Shown here in pieces: positions 47,992-59,620 of a DNA stretch of 64,000 bases (the stretch's first letter is position 1; every line of letters begins with the position of its first letter). Made by a program: the position numbers and the translations under genes. The stretch is taken from contig NW_023604861.1 of the NCBI RefSeq assembly GCF_014898055.3, positions 100,628,083 to 100,692,082 of the forward strand. The letters run 5' to 3'. The DNA is from Talpa occidentalis (Eukaryota; Chordata; Mammalia; Eulipotyphla; Talpidae). Below the pieces are notes generated by a model that made no database searches, was not told where the DNA came from, and saw only the letters and a list, made by a program, of their open reading frames with translations.

Positions 47992-50054
47992 CCACTGCTT
48001 TTCAATATAATACTGGAAGTCCTAGCCAGAGCAATAAGACAAGAGAAAGACATCCAAGGAATCCAAATAGGAAAAGAAGAAGTCAAACTATCACTATTTG
48101 CAGATGATATGATAATATATGTAGAGAACCCCAAAAACTCCACAGAAAAACTAATTCAACTCATCAATCAGTTCAGTAAAGTGGCAGGATACAAAATCAA
48201 CACGCAAAAGTCAGTAGCCTTCCTATACACAAACAATAAATCTGAAGAAGAAATCAAAAAAACCATCCTATTATTGAAACAAAAAAAATCAAATATTTGG
48301 GAATAAATCTAACAAAAGAGGTAAAGGACCTATACAAAGAAAACTATAAAACACTGTTAAAAGAAATAGAAGAAGACACAAAGAAATGGAAAGACATCCC
48401 CTGCTCATGGATTGGAAGAATAAACATTATTAAAATGGCCATCCTACCAAAAGCAATATACAGATTCAATGCTATTCCAATCAAAATTTCAATGTCATTC
48501 TTCAAAGAAATAGAACAATTATTGATGAAATTCATATGGAATCACAAAAACCCCGAATAGCCAAAGCTCTCCTGAAAAAAAAAGAAGGGAATGGAGGCAT
48601 CACACGCCCAGACTTCAAACTATACTACAAAGCCATAATCATCAAAACTGCATGGTATTGGAACAAGAACAGACATACAGACCAATGGAATCGAATAGAA
48701 TATCCAGAAATAAACCCACAGATTTATGGTCAACTAATCTTTGACAAAGGAGCAAAGACTATGCATTGGAGCAAAGAAAGTTTGTTCAATAAATGGTGCT
48801 GGGAAAACTGGGTCGCTACATGCAAAAGAATGAAGCTTGACTACTACCTCACACCATACACGAAAATCAACTCAAAATGGATTAAAGAACTAGACATAAG
48901 ACCTGAAACCATAAAATATATAGAAGGAAATATAGGCGAAACACTACGTGATTTGCACATCAAAGACATCTTTACAGACACATCACCCAAAGCAGTGATA
49001 GTGAAGGCGAAGATAAACAGCTGGGACTACATCAAATTAAAGAGCTTCTGCACAGCAAAAGAGACAATAACAAAAACAAAGAGAAACCCCACCAACTGGG
49101 AGAACATTTTTGCACCCAACACTAATGATAAAGGACTGATCACAAAAATCTGCAAAGAGCTGATGAGACTCAACAACAACAGAGAAAATAATCCAGTCAA
49201 AAAATGGGCAGAAGAGCTAAAAAGAAAATTCTCTGAAGAGGAAATGCAAATGGCCAACAGGCATATGAAAAAATGTTCAACATCACTTGTAATCAGGGAA
49301 ATGCAAATCAAAACTACCATGAGATACCATCTTACACCAGTGAGAATGGCACATATTAAAAAAACTAGCAACAGCAAATGTTGGCAAGGGTGTGGAGAAA
49401 CAGGAACTCTTCTGCACTGTTGGTGGGAGTGCAAACTGGTCCAACCACTATGGAGAGCTGTGTGGAGATTTCTTGACCTACTAAACATAGAGCTTCCATA
49501 TGATCCAGCAATTCCACTCCTAGGTATTTACCCAAAGGACACAGAAACATCCATTCCAAAGAACACCTGCACCCCTATGTTTATAGCAGCACTGTTTACT
49601 ATAGCTAAGCTTTGGAAACAACCCAAATGCCCAAAAATAGATGACTGGATCAAGAAGATGTGGTACATATACACCATGGAATATTACTCAGCATTCAAAA
49701 AAGATAAGCACATGCAATTTGCAGCAACATGGATGGCACTGGAAGGGATCATGCTCAGCGAAATAAGCCAAAAAGAAAAAGAAAAATATCAGATGGTCTC
49801 ACTCATAGCAGGAATCTAGAAAACTTAAATAAGGGACCAGGAAAATGAATAACTATAAGAAAGTGAAAATCAGAATCAACAAAAAACTATGAAACAGAGA
49901 CACTTTTGGGGGGGTGGGGGCGGGAGGGGAGGGATTGCGATCAGAAAGGGGGGGTTGCAATTGTATGGGGAATATAAAAATAAAATTTATTATTTAAATA
50001 AAAAAAAATAAAAACACACCAATTCTCAAAAAACCTTAAAAAAAAAAAAAAGAA
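47992..50054 (+). mobile_element. Young 5'-truncated L1 (2.06 kb) with 17/16-bp TSD
   Basis: Carries the reverse-transcriptase end (with the FADDM catalytic-type motif) and the whole C-terminal part of ORF2, including [16 protein letters not shown] and [12 protein letters not shown], then a 3' UTR with a G-rich tract (49908-49933) and an A-rich end. Frame breaks near 48275 (A run) and 48555 leave a 427-codon open segment (48536-49819), so it cannot make full ORF2. The duplication AGAAAAGTGGGGTGATG (47975-47991) recurs as AGAAAAGTGGGTGATG (50055-50070). The target CTT/AGAAAA fits L1 endonuclease. It is inserted in an ancient repeat. Confidence 0.95.
49908..49933 (+). repeat. G-rich tract in the L1 3' UTR
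   Basis: G7-T-G5-C-GGGAGGGGAGGG is a strong quadruplex candidate. A G-rich polypurine tract at this place is a known feature of mammalian L1 3' UTRs. Confidence 0.75.
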
Positions 50055-50989
50055 AGAAAAGTGGGTGATGATAGTTTTCCATGCTGTAAGTCTCCTGGTA
50101 AGTAAAAAATGCCCTCTACATTTGACTCCACTGGGGTCACTGGGAACCCAGTAAGGAGTAGTTCTGGTGGAGAGGTAGAGCAGAAAGGTATGCAAAGAAA
50201 TAAGGTCCCAAGTAACTGGAAAGAACTGAAATAGATTTTTGATAAGAAGAAGGAAGGAAAAGATGAGTGAAGATAAAGGTGGTTGTGTGGAACTGGTTAT
50301 GGGAAGATGAATCTTTCCCATTAGAGACCATAGAGAAATGAAGCTGAATGATCTCTGATCTTTGGGCATCACCCATGCATGACAGTTTAAGGATAGTAGA
50401 TACTACATGGAAGCCACAAGTCTTAGGGACAGAGATGGCTAAAGTTTAAGGGTTGAAGAAGTGTAGAGCAATCCTTTCTTTTCTGAAACAAGCCACTGAA
50501 TTGACACTGCCTGTCTTGTTCAATAACCTACCATGGCTCCCTGCTCTTTTTAGGATAAAGCCTACCAAGGACCTGACTATGAAGTCAGGCCTCTCCAAGT
50601 CTTTTCATTTCCTCCCTTACCTTTCCCCACATTACTCCCTAACTAATTAATTATTTGCTATTCCTTTTTTCCCTATCCCCTTTTTTTTCATGTATGTTTG
50701 CTCACACTCTTCCCCCTGGCATATACTACTCTTCCATTCTCTCAAATCTTCTGTGACAGTGATGAAAAACCCTGGTCAATAGACCCCATGTGGTCTGTCT
50801 ACCTGCCAGCATTTCAAATAAGCTCAGATGATTAACATTTCAGCAGGAGAAAATCAATGTGTCCCTCTCTTATGAAAATGTTTTCCTAGCAACAAAGTAG
50901 ATAATCTAAATGGTTATAATATATTGTTTTCCACAGGTATTTATAAATTGACTTTCATAATGGCTGTCAAATTAACAAAAAAATCATTT

Positions 50990-53880
50990 TAATTTTAAAT
51001 ACAAAAAGAAAATAAGTCAGGAAGATAGAAAATAAAAATTCTACATTATCCACATATAATCAATTTGTGATCAAGTAAATTATAGGATACTAAGGGACAA
51101 AACCTAAAATGCCATTGCCAATGAGCTGCTATATGTAAATGAAATGAAAAAAATCGAGAACAAAAAAACAAAGTAGCAGACTTAAACTCTAACATATTAC
51201 TAATTATACTAAATATAGACTACATCAACTAGAAGAGAGAAATTTGGAAAGTGAATTAAAAAATAACAGTTATATACTCTCTGTAAGAAAATCACTTCAA
51301 ATATAATGTATTTAAATACATGCATATAAATACAATGTAGGTGCACTGAAAATAAAAGAATTGGAAAGTTAAATTAGCAGAACGCAGCAATGATTTCAGA
51401 TAGCAGATAAAGTAGACAGCAGAGCAAAGTAAAATTACCAGAGATAGGGTAGAACAATGCATAACAATAAAGGGTCAATCCACCAAGAAGATATAGCAAT
51501 ACTGAATGTGTGTGTATCAATTAACAGAGCTGTAAAATATGTGAAGCAAAACCTGATAGGATAGAAAGGAGAGAGACAAATTCATAATTACAATCAGATT
51601 CCTCTCTCAATATTTCTCTTTCAACAATTGGATGGAACAACTAGATAGAAAGCAAGAATACATAATAACTCATCATCAACATCGACAAACAAAATGAACA
51701 TTTATGGAACACCACACTCAATATCAACAGAATATACCCATAAAACAAATACCAACATATGGCAAGGTTGTGGAGAAAAAGGAACTCTCCTGCACTGTTG
51801 GAGTGCAAACTGGTCCAACCACTATGGAGAGCTGTGTGGAGATTTCTTGACCTACTAAAGATAGAGCTTCCATATGATCCAGCAATTCCACTCCTAGGTA
51901 TTTACCCAAAGGACACAGAAACATCAACTCCAAAGAGCACCTGTACCCCTATGTTTATAGCAGCATTGTTTACAATAGCTAAGCTTTGGAAACAACCCAA
52001 ATGCCCAAAAATAGATGACTGGATCAAGAAGATGTGGTACATATACACCATGGAATATTACTAAGCATTCAAAAAAGATAAACACATGCAATTTGCAGCA
52101 GCATGGATGGAGCTGGAAGGGATCATGCTCAGCGAAATAAGCCAGAAAGAAAAAGAAAAATATCAGATGGTCTCACTATAGCAGGAATCTAGAAAACTTA
52201 AATAAGGGACCAGGAAAATGAATATCTATAAGAAAGTGAAAATCATAATCAACAAACAACTATGAACCAGAGACACTTTATGAGGGGAGGGGGGGGGGGG
52301 GGGGGAGGGATTGGGGTCAAAATAAAGAGGTTGCAATTGTTTGGGGAATATAAAAATAAAAAAATTAAAATTAAAAAAAAAACAAAAACCAAAAAACAAA
52401 TACCAACATAGACTATATCTTGGTCATAAGAAACATGCAATAAATTTATGAGAATTGAAATCATACAGAGTATATATACTTTGACTACAAAGGAAGCAAA
52501 CTAGAAATCAATGAAAAGGTTAGAGAAATCTCCACCAGGAAGTGACCTCTAAGTAATCTGTGTGTCAAAGAGAAGGTTTCATTGAATGTTAATGGAAATA
52601 CAACATACTTAAAATTTATGGGATGTAGACACTTGCTTGGCTGAAAGTGAAAAGTATAGCAGTAATGCTTATATTATAGAAGAGGACAAGCCTTATAACA
52701 ATAATGTAAGCTCTCTCAAAAAAGTAGAACAACAAGTTGTACCCGAAGCAAGCACAAGGAGGGGGATAATGAAGGTAAGGAATCAATGAAATTCAAAACT
52801 GATTTTATCAATACAATAAAATTCTAACTCTTCAAAAAGATCAATAGTTGATAAATCTTTGACAACATTGACAATGACAAAAATCAAGGATCAGCATCAA
52901 TCACAACACAGGGATATCTCTATAGATCTTCCAGACATAAAAAAAATACTATTGAACAACTTCACATACATACATATGACATCTTAAGTGACCTGATAGA
53001 CTAATTGCTTGAAGAGGACATCCAACTAGAACCTACCTGATATGAAACAGATATTATGATTGACCCTTTAACTATTCAGAAAACAGAATTTGCAAATTTT
53101 TAAAATCTCCAAGCCCACGTGGTTTCACTGGGCTGCCAAATTTTGCCAAACATCTAAAGAATTTTCATTTCACACAATCTCTTCAAGAAAAGAGTAGGGA
53201 ATGTTTTTTATTCATTTTATAAGCAAGTATTGCCCTTATATCAAAACCAGATAAAGATAATGCCAAAAGAGCAAACTTTAAAAATTCATAAACATAAAAA
53301 GACAAACGTGGTGAAGATGTGGCAGAACCAGAATTTTCTTACATTGTTGGTGGGAGTGTCCATAATACAGTTATTTTGGAAAGTGGTAATTACTCACAAT
53401 TGAATACCACATACTCTGTGGCCCAGCCTTCCTACTCTTGTATGAGAATGTTAAGAACAGCATTATTCTAATAGCCCTAAATACACCCGTGCCCACATCA
53501 GTGGTAGGATGTGTAAGTAAACTGTGGTATATCCACATAGTGAAATATGATTCAGCAGTGAAAATGACATGAGCAACATGGATGAGTCTTACAAACATCT
53601 AAGCAAAAGAAGATAGAAACAACAGAATATAGATATACACTGTCTGCTTCCATTATAAAGCTCAAAAACAAGCAAAATTATTGGTGTTAGTAACCAGGAG
53701 AATGGTTATTCTTCTGGGAGTGATGACTGGAAGGACTCAAGAGAGAACTGACTGTATTTGGCTCTAGGTGCTGATAATATGGGCTTGTGTGGCTTATGGA
53801 TATTTATTAAGATGTATTCTTAGGATACATATACTTTTCTCTATGTATGCTAAATTCAATGTTGTTGAAAAAGAACAAAA
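50990..53880 (+). mobile_element. Old L1 ORF2 to 3' end, interrupted by a young L1
   Basis: Decayed L1 coding sequence: TATATCTTGGTCATAAGAAA (52.4 kb), CTGGGCTGCCAAATTTTGCC (53.1 kb), CATTGTTGGTGGGAGTGTCC (53.3 kb), and CAACATGGATGAGTCTTAC (53.57 kb). Many stops in all frames. The left boundary is unclear. The young L1 at 51760-52392 lies inside. Confidence 0.75.
51760..52392 (+). mobile_element. Young 633-bp L1 3' end with perfect 18-bp TSD
   Basis: 5'-truncated just upstream of the [11 protein letters not shown] region; it reads GGCAAGGTTGTGGAGAAAAA and continues to the 3' UTR and poly(A). The sequence is very close to the 47.99-kb element. AAAACAAATACCAACATA lies at 51742-51759 and again at 52393-52410 without mismatch. 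Its open frame ends at a stop within the EYY* position. A G17 run is at 52289-52305. Confidence 0.95.
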
Positions 53881-53959
53881 CCCTATTGGATCAGGTGATA
53901 TGAAGATAACAAGTAAGCACTAGTTCTGAGCAAGTAGTCAGCTCTGGGGACCTAACATT

Positions 53960-54125
53960 AATTCCCATTACAAATAGTGACACTGAAGCCGAGAACAGTT
54001 CAGGGACTGAGTCAGCTGCAAAACTACTTGGCAGTAGAGCTTTGGAGGGACATGAGTAGGGATTCGAATCCAAGGAGAAGGACTGCTGAGTCTGAGCTCT
54101 TACTCACTAAACTAGCCTGTCTTTT
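53960..54125 (+). repeat. MIR remnant
   Basis: ACACTGAAGCCGAGAACAGT, then AGAGCTTTGGAGGGACATGA, GGGATTCGAATCCAAGGAGA and CTGAGCTCTTACTCACTAAAC, matching the 3' half of MIR. Confidence 0.65.
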
Positions 54126-54337
54126 TATCTTTGAGAGCACAAGGGTAATACGAATAAAGATATTAGGCATATTCCAGGAAGGGCAAATAAATGGAGCAAC
54201 CTGAAGCTCTTGTGAACAGCTCTTTGTTATACTGGCTGCACAGTCTAGTGACTCAAATTCAGAAGCATGACCAGGACTCATGTAAAAAGAGGATAAGAGG
54301 TTTAGGACACTATGTTTATCGAGACAGGGAACTGTAC

Positions 54338-54459
54338 TTTTTTTTTTTTTTTTTTTTGGTGGGACCCTCGCTGGTGGCCGGGGATTGAACTGGTGCTGCA
54401 GAGGCTGCGGGCAGCCTCACAACCCAGCGCTCAACCACTGCGCCACCAGGGGAGGCCCA
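54338..54459 (-). mobile_element. Head-only SINE with poly(A) and 12-bp TSD
   Basis: Contains only the first ~102 bp of the SINE: the tRNA-like half up to GGGTCCCAC, joined directly to an A20 tail (T20 on the plus strand, 54338-54357). The whole tRNA-unrelated body is missing. AGGGAACTGTAC (54326-54337) is duplicated as AGGGAACTATAC (54460-54471), so this is a complete retroposition event of a short transcript and not a later deletion. Confidence 0.9.
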
Positions 54460-56197
54460 AGGGAACTATACATTTTTGAAATATTTTGGGTTATTAGAAC
54501 TAGAAAGATCATTCATGTTAAATGTTTATCTCACAATACTAGAGAAATGTAGTGAGTTTATGTGTGTTACTTGTGTACATAGCCTCTCCTCTTTCAGGGA
54601 GAAGGGTGAATCATATTCTCGTCTTGGGGAGGAAATAAATACTGTATCATTAGTCATTAGAATGCATGGGAATTACAATTTTTTGATTAGGGCACAGTAT
54701 AATTATAGGCTAAAGCAGGATAACTTAATATAATTAATGTTTTAGGAGTGCGCACTTAAACTAACACATACAAAACCACTGTCTGGAATCCTGTTTCAGA
54801 GAAAGGATTACAGCATGAAAATAATTCATTCTGCCATCTGCTTTTATTACAAAAGATGGGAAGGTATATACACATATGGACCAAATGCAAGTAGAAAGGA
54901 TCTTACCTATATATTCAAATATAAAATCAATGGCTACAGGAAGTAAAATGAGTCAACTAAAAGTTCCCACTGCCTTACAGAGTGTGTAGAGTGCACCATT
55001 GATAAATATATTTTAGATCGAATATTCAGTGGAAATATTTCTTGGAAATAACTCAGGAAATTATTTCCATATTAAGAAAGACTTGCTGAATGAAAGAGCT
55101 TTTGGATCCCATTTATAATATAAAGTATGCACAATGTACACACTTGGTATGGCTTAATCCAAAACATACCTATCTGAACCTCTTGGGAAAAACACAGAGA
55201 TAAAATCACTGTGTGCTTATAGTCACACAGATGAGGAACCAAAATTAAGAGCAAAGTCATTTTCTAGTTAGCCAAGATTGCTTGTGATAGATATCTGACG
55301 GCCCTGTGAACACCTCGAAACACATTGACTGATTTTGAAAAATGTAAGGCCTGAAAGGTTAGCCTTTCTCTCAGTTAACCTTCCTCTACGTGGGTTTTCT
55401 CGACTTGCCAATCCTGTTCCAGAGTTATCAAGTTCTGTCTCACGCCCAGTCCCTTCTTTGTTGCCTCACCTTCTCTCAAGAGGTGAACAACCCTTCTGTG
55501 ACCTCTTATCCACATCCTGTACAGACACTTTTCCAGGATATTTTCCTGTGACTTTGATTTCACCTCTGTACATCCTTTCCGTACATTATTAGCATCTGCA
55601 TGTCTAGACAGCTGAATCACCTGAATAATATTCCAGGAAACCCTCATATAAAATGTACTATTCTAAGATCAACTTAATAGTACAAGTGACTTGTATTGCA
55701 TGTAAAAGTGACATAAAAAAACCCTCTCTGAATTGTCTTTAGACCTGTCACATCTATCCAGACTTGACAAAATATAACACAGAGATGATAAAAAGGAAAC
55801 AGAAGTGTAGGAAAATCTGTCTTTACTGTTTTCAAACTTGCTTTAAAATACAAACAGTTCCTGAAATGCAGAAGTGAAAGTGATGAATGTTAAGTGGATG
55901 TTTTTTTACATTAACTAACTGATCAGAAGAGTATTTATAAACCCCTGACTGATGTCTTGAGCTGATAAATCAACACCAAGGGAGAACATTTCAAGCATAT
56001 CTATCATTTAAGACAAACAACCTATTTTGAGCATGATTATTTTTTATTCATCATTTTAGCTCACCTCTGTGTTTGCTTCTCCTCAAAGTTAATAATATCT
56101 GTATAAGACTTCTCAATATTTAATGTTACAGCTTGCTGTTGCATGCTGATGAGGTTAAGATCAAACGTTTGATCTCCAGAAGGACAGTTACCTTTAC

Positions 56198-56199
<2 letters not shown>

Positions 56200-56230
<31 letters not shown>
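56200..56230. repeat. (CA)n microsatellite
   Basis: About 15 CA units, followed by a diverged CA/TG-rich stretch to about 56265. Confidence 0.95.
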
Positions 56231-56237
<7 letters not shown>

Positions 56238-56550
56238 GCATGTGTGCACATGCACACACACACGCCTCTATTTCATACTGAAGCAGGATTCCAGGGAACT
56301 TCTTATAAATACCCATTATTGGTGTCAATGCCATGAAAATCACAGAAATACAGTTTTAAGGGAAATTAAAGTCAGGATAATTTTTAATGAACTGGTCCAA
56401 CAGCCTAGACTCTCCATTAGCAGAGGACACCCAGCATCTTCCAGCACCACAATTCCCAGTTTGTACAACTCAGTTAATATCCAGGAATGTTCCTGAGGTC
56501 AGCAGCATCAGGTCACATTCAAAGAACAGCACCACAAAAGAGAATCTTAC

Positions 56551-56602
56551 CTGTTCATTCTCTTCTTCATCACTACTTAGCTTAAGGTCATCTTCTAACA
56601 TT
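56551..56602 (-). CDS. AFF2: AFF2 coding exon with the LKLSSDE motif
   Basis: This 52-nt exon has a strong acceptor (TTCTTTCAG, AG at 56604-56603) and a strong donor (GTAAGATT starting at 56550). It starts with one base of a split codon, probably Lys, then encodes MLEDDLKLSSDEEENEQ and ends at a codon boundary. The (M/L)L(E/K)DDLKLSS motif is a hallmark of the ALF (AF4/LAF4/FMR2) homology region and is shared by all four AFF paralogues. The acidic EEENEQ ending and the two exons that follow on the same strand assign this one to AFF2. Reading toward lower coordinates, the next exon is 23.8 kb away. The exon that should precede it was not found between 56603 and 64000. Confidence 0.92.
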
Positions 56603-57386
56603 CTGAAAGAAAGAACAAAGAGGTACGGACATTTAGCACATCCCAAATAATTTCATACCAAAATATCTCTTTCATAGCAATCATTCATTAATAGTCTATT
56701 TTATTTCCTAATTAAAAAAATTCCCCCCTTTGAGCCCTTTTCTCCTGAAGCACCTAGGAAATCATGTTTCCACATGATGAAAATGAAATGCACAATAGTT
56801 ATTGGATAAGATGGGCTACTTCAAGAACATGAGATTTTAAACAAGCAGAATGAAATTGTATTTTCCCTTATGGAGCTTTAATTCCATGATTGTTCAGTGT
56901 CTTCCATGTGACAGGTGCTGTGGTGGAGCGCTATTAACATTCATGGGAAACAGGAGAAGCAAGCAGAACCCCGGGGAAACTAAAGGCACTGAACTTGTTC
57001 TGTAATCACTGCCTTGGTCTTCCACCTGTCAAAGATCTGGAGACACATCTGCCCAACGATCTGACAGGGTGAGGAGAACCGAAGAGGAGGGAACTTATGG
57101 GAAAGATTCTGTGAAGTCAACTCCCCAGTGACCCCTGGGTTCCTTAGTCTTGATGGAGGTAGTTGGGGAAGCATGTTTTGGGGTCCATGAGAATTAAGTT
57201 AAAAAAAAAGAAACAAAACTTCAAAGCTTATGATTTATGATGATAAGATTGTATTCTTATTAGCATTGTTTCTTTGTTGAATCATAGTTTAACTCATTTT
57301 AAAAGAAATGAGTTAATCAGAAGCATACTCTAGAACACTAATGTGTGAAGACTGATTCTGTCATGGGCTAGGAGAAGTCAATTTCT

Positions 57387-57664
57387 TTCTTTCTTTCTTT
57401 TTTTTAAAGATTTATTTATTTATTTATACATGCACTGGGTGCAGTCAGAAGCACGGGAGGGTGAGAGAATTCACCAGAGCCAGAGCAGGGAGCAGAACAG
57501 GCAGAAGGATCAAAGTACACTGCTGAGGGGAGTAGTGAGCGCGGCAGGAGAGGTCTGCGCGCCATGTGGGACCCTCGCCGGTGGTGGGGGGTCGAACCGG
57601 CGCTGCAGAGGCTGCGGTCAGCTTTGCAGCCCAGCGCTCAACTGCTGCACCACTGTGGAGGCCC
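57387..57664 (-). mobile_element. tRNA-derived SINE, full length, with 14-bp TSD
   Basis: Minus-strand copy of the young type: tail AGATTTATTTATTTATTTAT, body ACACTGCTGAGGGGAGTAGT, head CTGCACCACTGTGGAGGCCC. The duplication AGAAGTCAATTTCT is at 57373-57386 and 57665-57678. The 140-codon plus-strand frame starting inside it is not a gene. Confidence 0.93.
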
Positions 57665-58122
57665 AGAAGTCAATTTCTGATGGACCCAGGGGCTCAAGGG
57701 GTCAGGATGAAGGCCACTCATACTGGTGCTCTACAGGAACTCTGCAAGGCCTCAGTATTCTTCTTAAAGACACCTTCCAAAGACTGTCTCCTAAATGTGC
57801 CTCAGTCCCTTTAAAGGTCAATTATAGGCCAATAATCAGCATATTTCTCTGAATATTTTTGGAAATAATTTTAGTGACTTTTGAAGTGAACTTGGTGTAG
57901 ATCTGTCAGGAAAGTGAGTGAACCCTCTGCCCCAACCATCTGTGTGTTTGGGGCAAGTCCCTTAGCTCCCCAATTCTGGCCCCACTTCCTCATTTGCAAA
58001 ATTAAGGTTTATGCTGGACACTCTCTAAGGTCTGATTACTTGACTCTATCAAACAAATTTGCCTTGTTTCCAAAGGTTGAAAATTTTTGGATTTGTTCTA
58101 GACAGAACAATCGAGACATTTC

Positions 58123-58123
<1 letters not shown>

Positions 58124-58153
<30 letters not shown>

Positions 58154-58416
58154 AAAGGATTTACTTATTCATGCAAGAGCTGGGGAACAGGTCAGAGATG
58201 TGGGGGGTGAGAGGACCCACCAGAGACAGAGTGGGGAACAGAACAGGCAGACCAACTGAAGTACACTGCTGAGGGGAGCAGCGGGCGAGACAGGAGAAGT
58301 CTACCTTTTCATGTGGGTTGCTTGCTCCCTGGCTGGCCAGGGATCGAACTCGTGCTGCAGAGGCTGCGGACCACCTCATAATGCAGTGCTCAACCCCTTG
58401 CATCACCAGGGAGGCC
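58124..58416 (-). mobile_element. tRNA-derived SINE with 11-bp TSD
   Basis: Minus-strand copy with a CTTTT-rich tail side, body ACACTGCTGAGGGGAGCAGC, B box AGTTCGAT (reverse), and head TGCATCACCAGGGAGGCC. The duplication GAGACATTTCT is at 58113-58123 and 58424-58434. Confidence 0.9.
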
Positions 58417-59114
58417 TGCAACTGAGACATTTCTAAGCAGTTTTTGGTGTGTCATGTGAGTCATATCCATGAGGACACCAAAACTATTTCCTCACTGGCT
58501 ACTGTTGAAGTATCAATCTTATAACATTTAAACCACCAGCACCAAATAAAACATCAGCAGAAACTGCAGAGCATCATCCCCAATTTGTCTTGCAGGTCAT
58601 TCATTTCCCTTGACCTTATGAACATACACTTGGCTTCAAAGAGAGGAGACAGCATGGTGACTTATTAGAACACTGTTTGGGAAGATCCTAGAGAGAGGGC
58701 TGTGCCCTTGTTTGTCCTTGAGTTCCCAGTGACTGGCGCAGTGATGACACATAGCACAATAACACTGTGATGGCTGGGCTGGGGCACTATTTTCATATGA
58801 AAAGACACAAATGTCTATCTGATGAATCAGACCAGGGACCCAAGAGAGTTTCTTGCCTCTGCCTCTCACTCCCTTTTTTGGGGTAAACTGCCAACTTCAG
58901 TTTGTTTTAATCTCGAGGACTGCTCTGCAAGCATTGAGTATTCTCAGTGTGCGTGGCCCTGTGGGTGGGCAGAGCTATAGGATCACCCCTTCAGGTATTG
59001 TTACCACACCACACCCACTACTAAGACATAGACAGTCCACCACCACAGCCCACTGTGCTCTGATCCCACTTTGTTCTCTCCCTTTCTAGTCCCTCTCTGG
59101 TAGCCTCAGTTCTG

Positions 59115-59620
59115 CAGTCAAATTTCTAGGGTTTGATATTGGTTTGACTTTCTGACCCACAGAAAAGTGACAGCATCTGGTATTGGTCTTTCCTCTTCTG
59201 ACTTATTTCACTTAGCATATTCCCCTCCAGTTGCATCCACATTGTTGCAAATGGTGAGAGCTTATCTTTTTGATTGCCAAGTAGTACTCCACTAGATATA
59301 TGCACATCTGTCTAATCTACTCTTGGTTTCCATAGCTTGGTTATTGTAAATATTTCTGACTATACTGACCAAGGGTAACTGAAACTGCAGAAAGCAAAAA
59401 TGTGGCTAAAGGGAGACTACTCCATTCCATCACAATCATCAAACTTGCTAAGACACTGGTATTCCAACTACTAAACAGAAGGGATAATTATATAACATGA
59501 AAGACATGCTAATTATTGGTGTAGTGGTAAACATAATATACAAGCTTATCAAAGTAACACACTGTATGCCTTGAATTTGTGTACTGTTAGTGCCAAATAT
59601 ATTTCAATTAAAGAAAAAAG
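59115..59620 (+). mobile_element. Old 5'-inverted L1
   Basis: 59115 to about 59345 is the L1 ORF2 end in minus orientation (ATTTCACTTAGCATATTCCC, GTTGCATCCACATTGTTGCA). It switches to L1 3' UTR in plus orientation (GTGGTAAACATAATATACAA through TTTCAATTAAAGAAAAAAG). The head-to-head arrangement is that expected of twin priming. Confidence 0.65.

Larger units (their letters stand above)
46200..50350 (+). repeat. Ancient repeat split by RPL9 pseudogene and young L1
   Basis: Pieces at about 46200-46544, 47290-47991 and 50071-50350 read as one diverged element when the insertions are removed: GTAGAATGGGAAACCCATTT, then CTTGACCTGATTTATTG and GATTACTGTGAGGATG, then AACAAGCCAGGAGAGTTTGG. It is the same family as at 34.4-35.7 kb. 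Probably L1M-type 3' sequence; name uncertain. Confidence 0.5.
32724..56550 (-). other. AFF2 intron between micro-exon and LKLSSDE exon (23.8 kb)
   Basis: An intron rich in mobile elements, listed separately. Stretches with nothing I can name are 32724-34434, 35681-38697, 39216-40055, 40358-46199 (with a possible conserved block at 44410-44840 and an unexplained 134-codon open frame at 43740-44141), 50351-50989 and 54472-56195. The last ends in a (CA)n microsatellite about 320 bp from the 56.5-kb exon. Confidence 0.8.

Noticed and set aside
48536..49819. A 427-codon open frame that could be taken for a host gene
   Set aside because: It is the C-terminal half of L1 ORF2 (CWQGCGE, IYTMEYY motifs) in a 5'-truncated element with a target duplication and upstream frame breaks.
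3942..56602. AFF1, AFF3 or AFF4 instead of AFF2
   Set aside because: The LKLSSDE motif is shared, but AAQRTAL.ALSD, VVQQ..CR..VPSSKG and GSKPPH.SSPE fit AFF2 as I remember it and not the others. Alignment to all four proteins would settle it.
57430..57852. A 140-codon plus-strand frame
   Set aside because: It begins inside an antisense SINE; the same translated SINE peptide (SEAREGERIHQSQS) appears at 38.8 kb.
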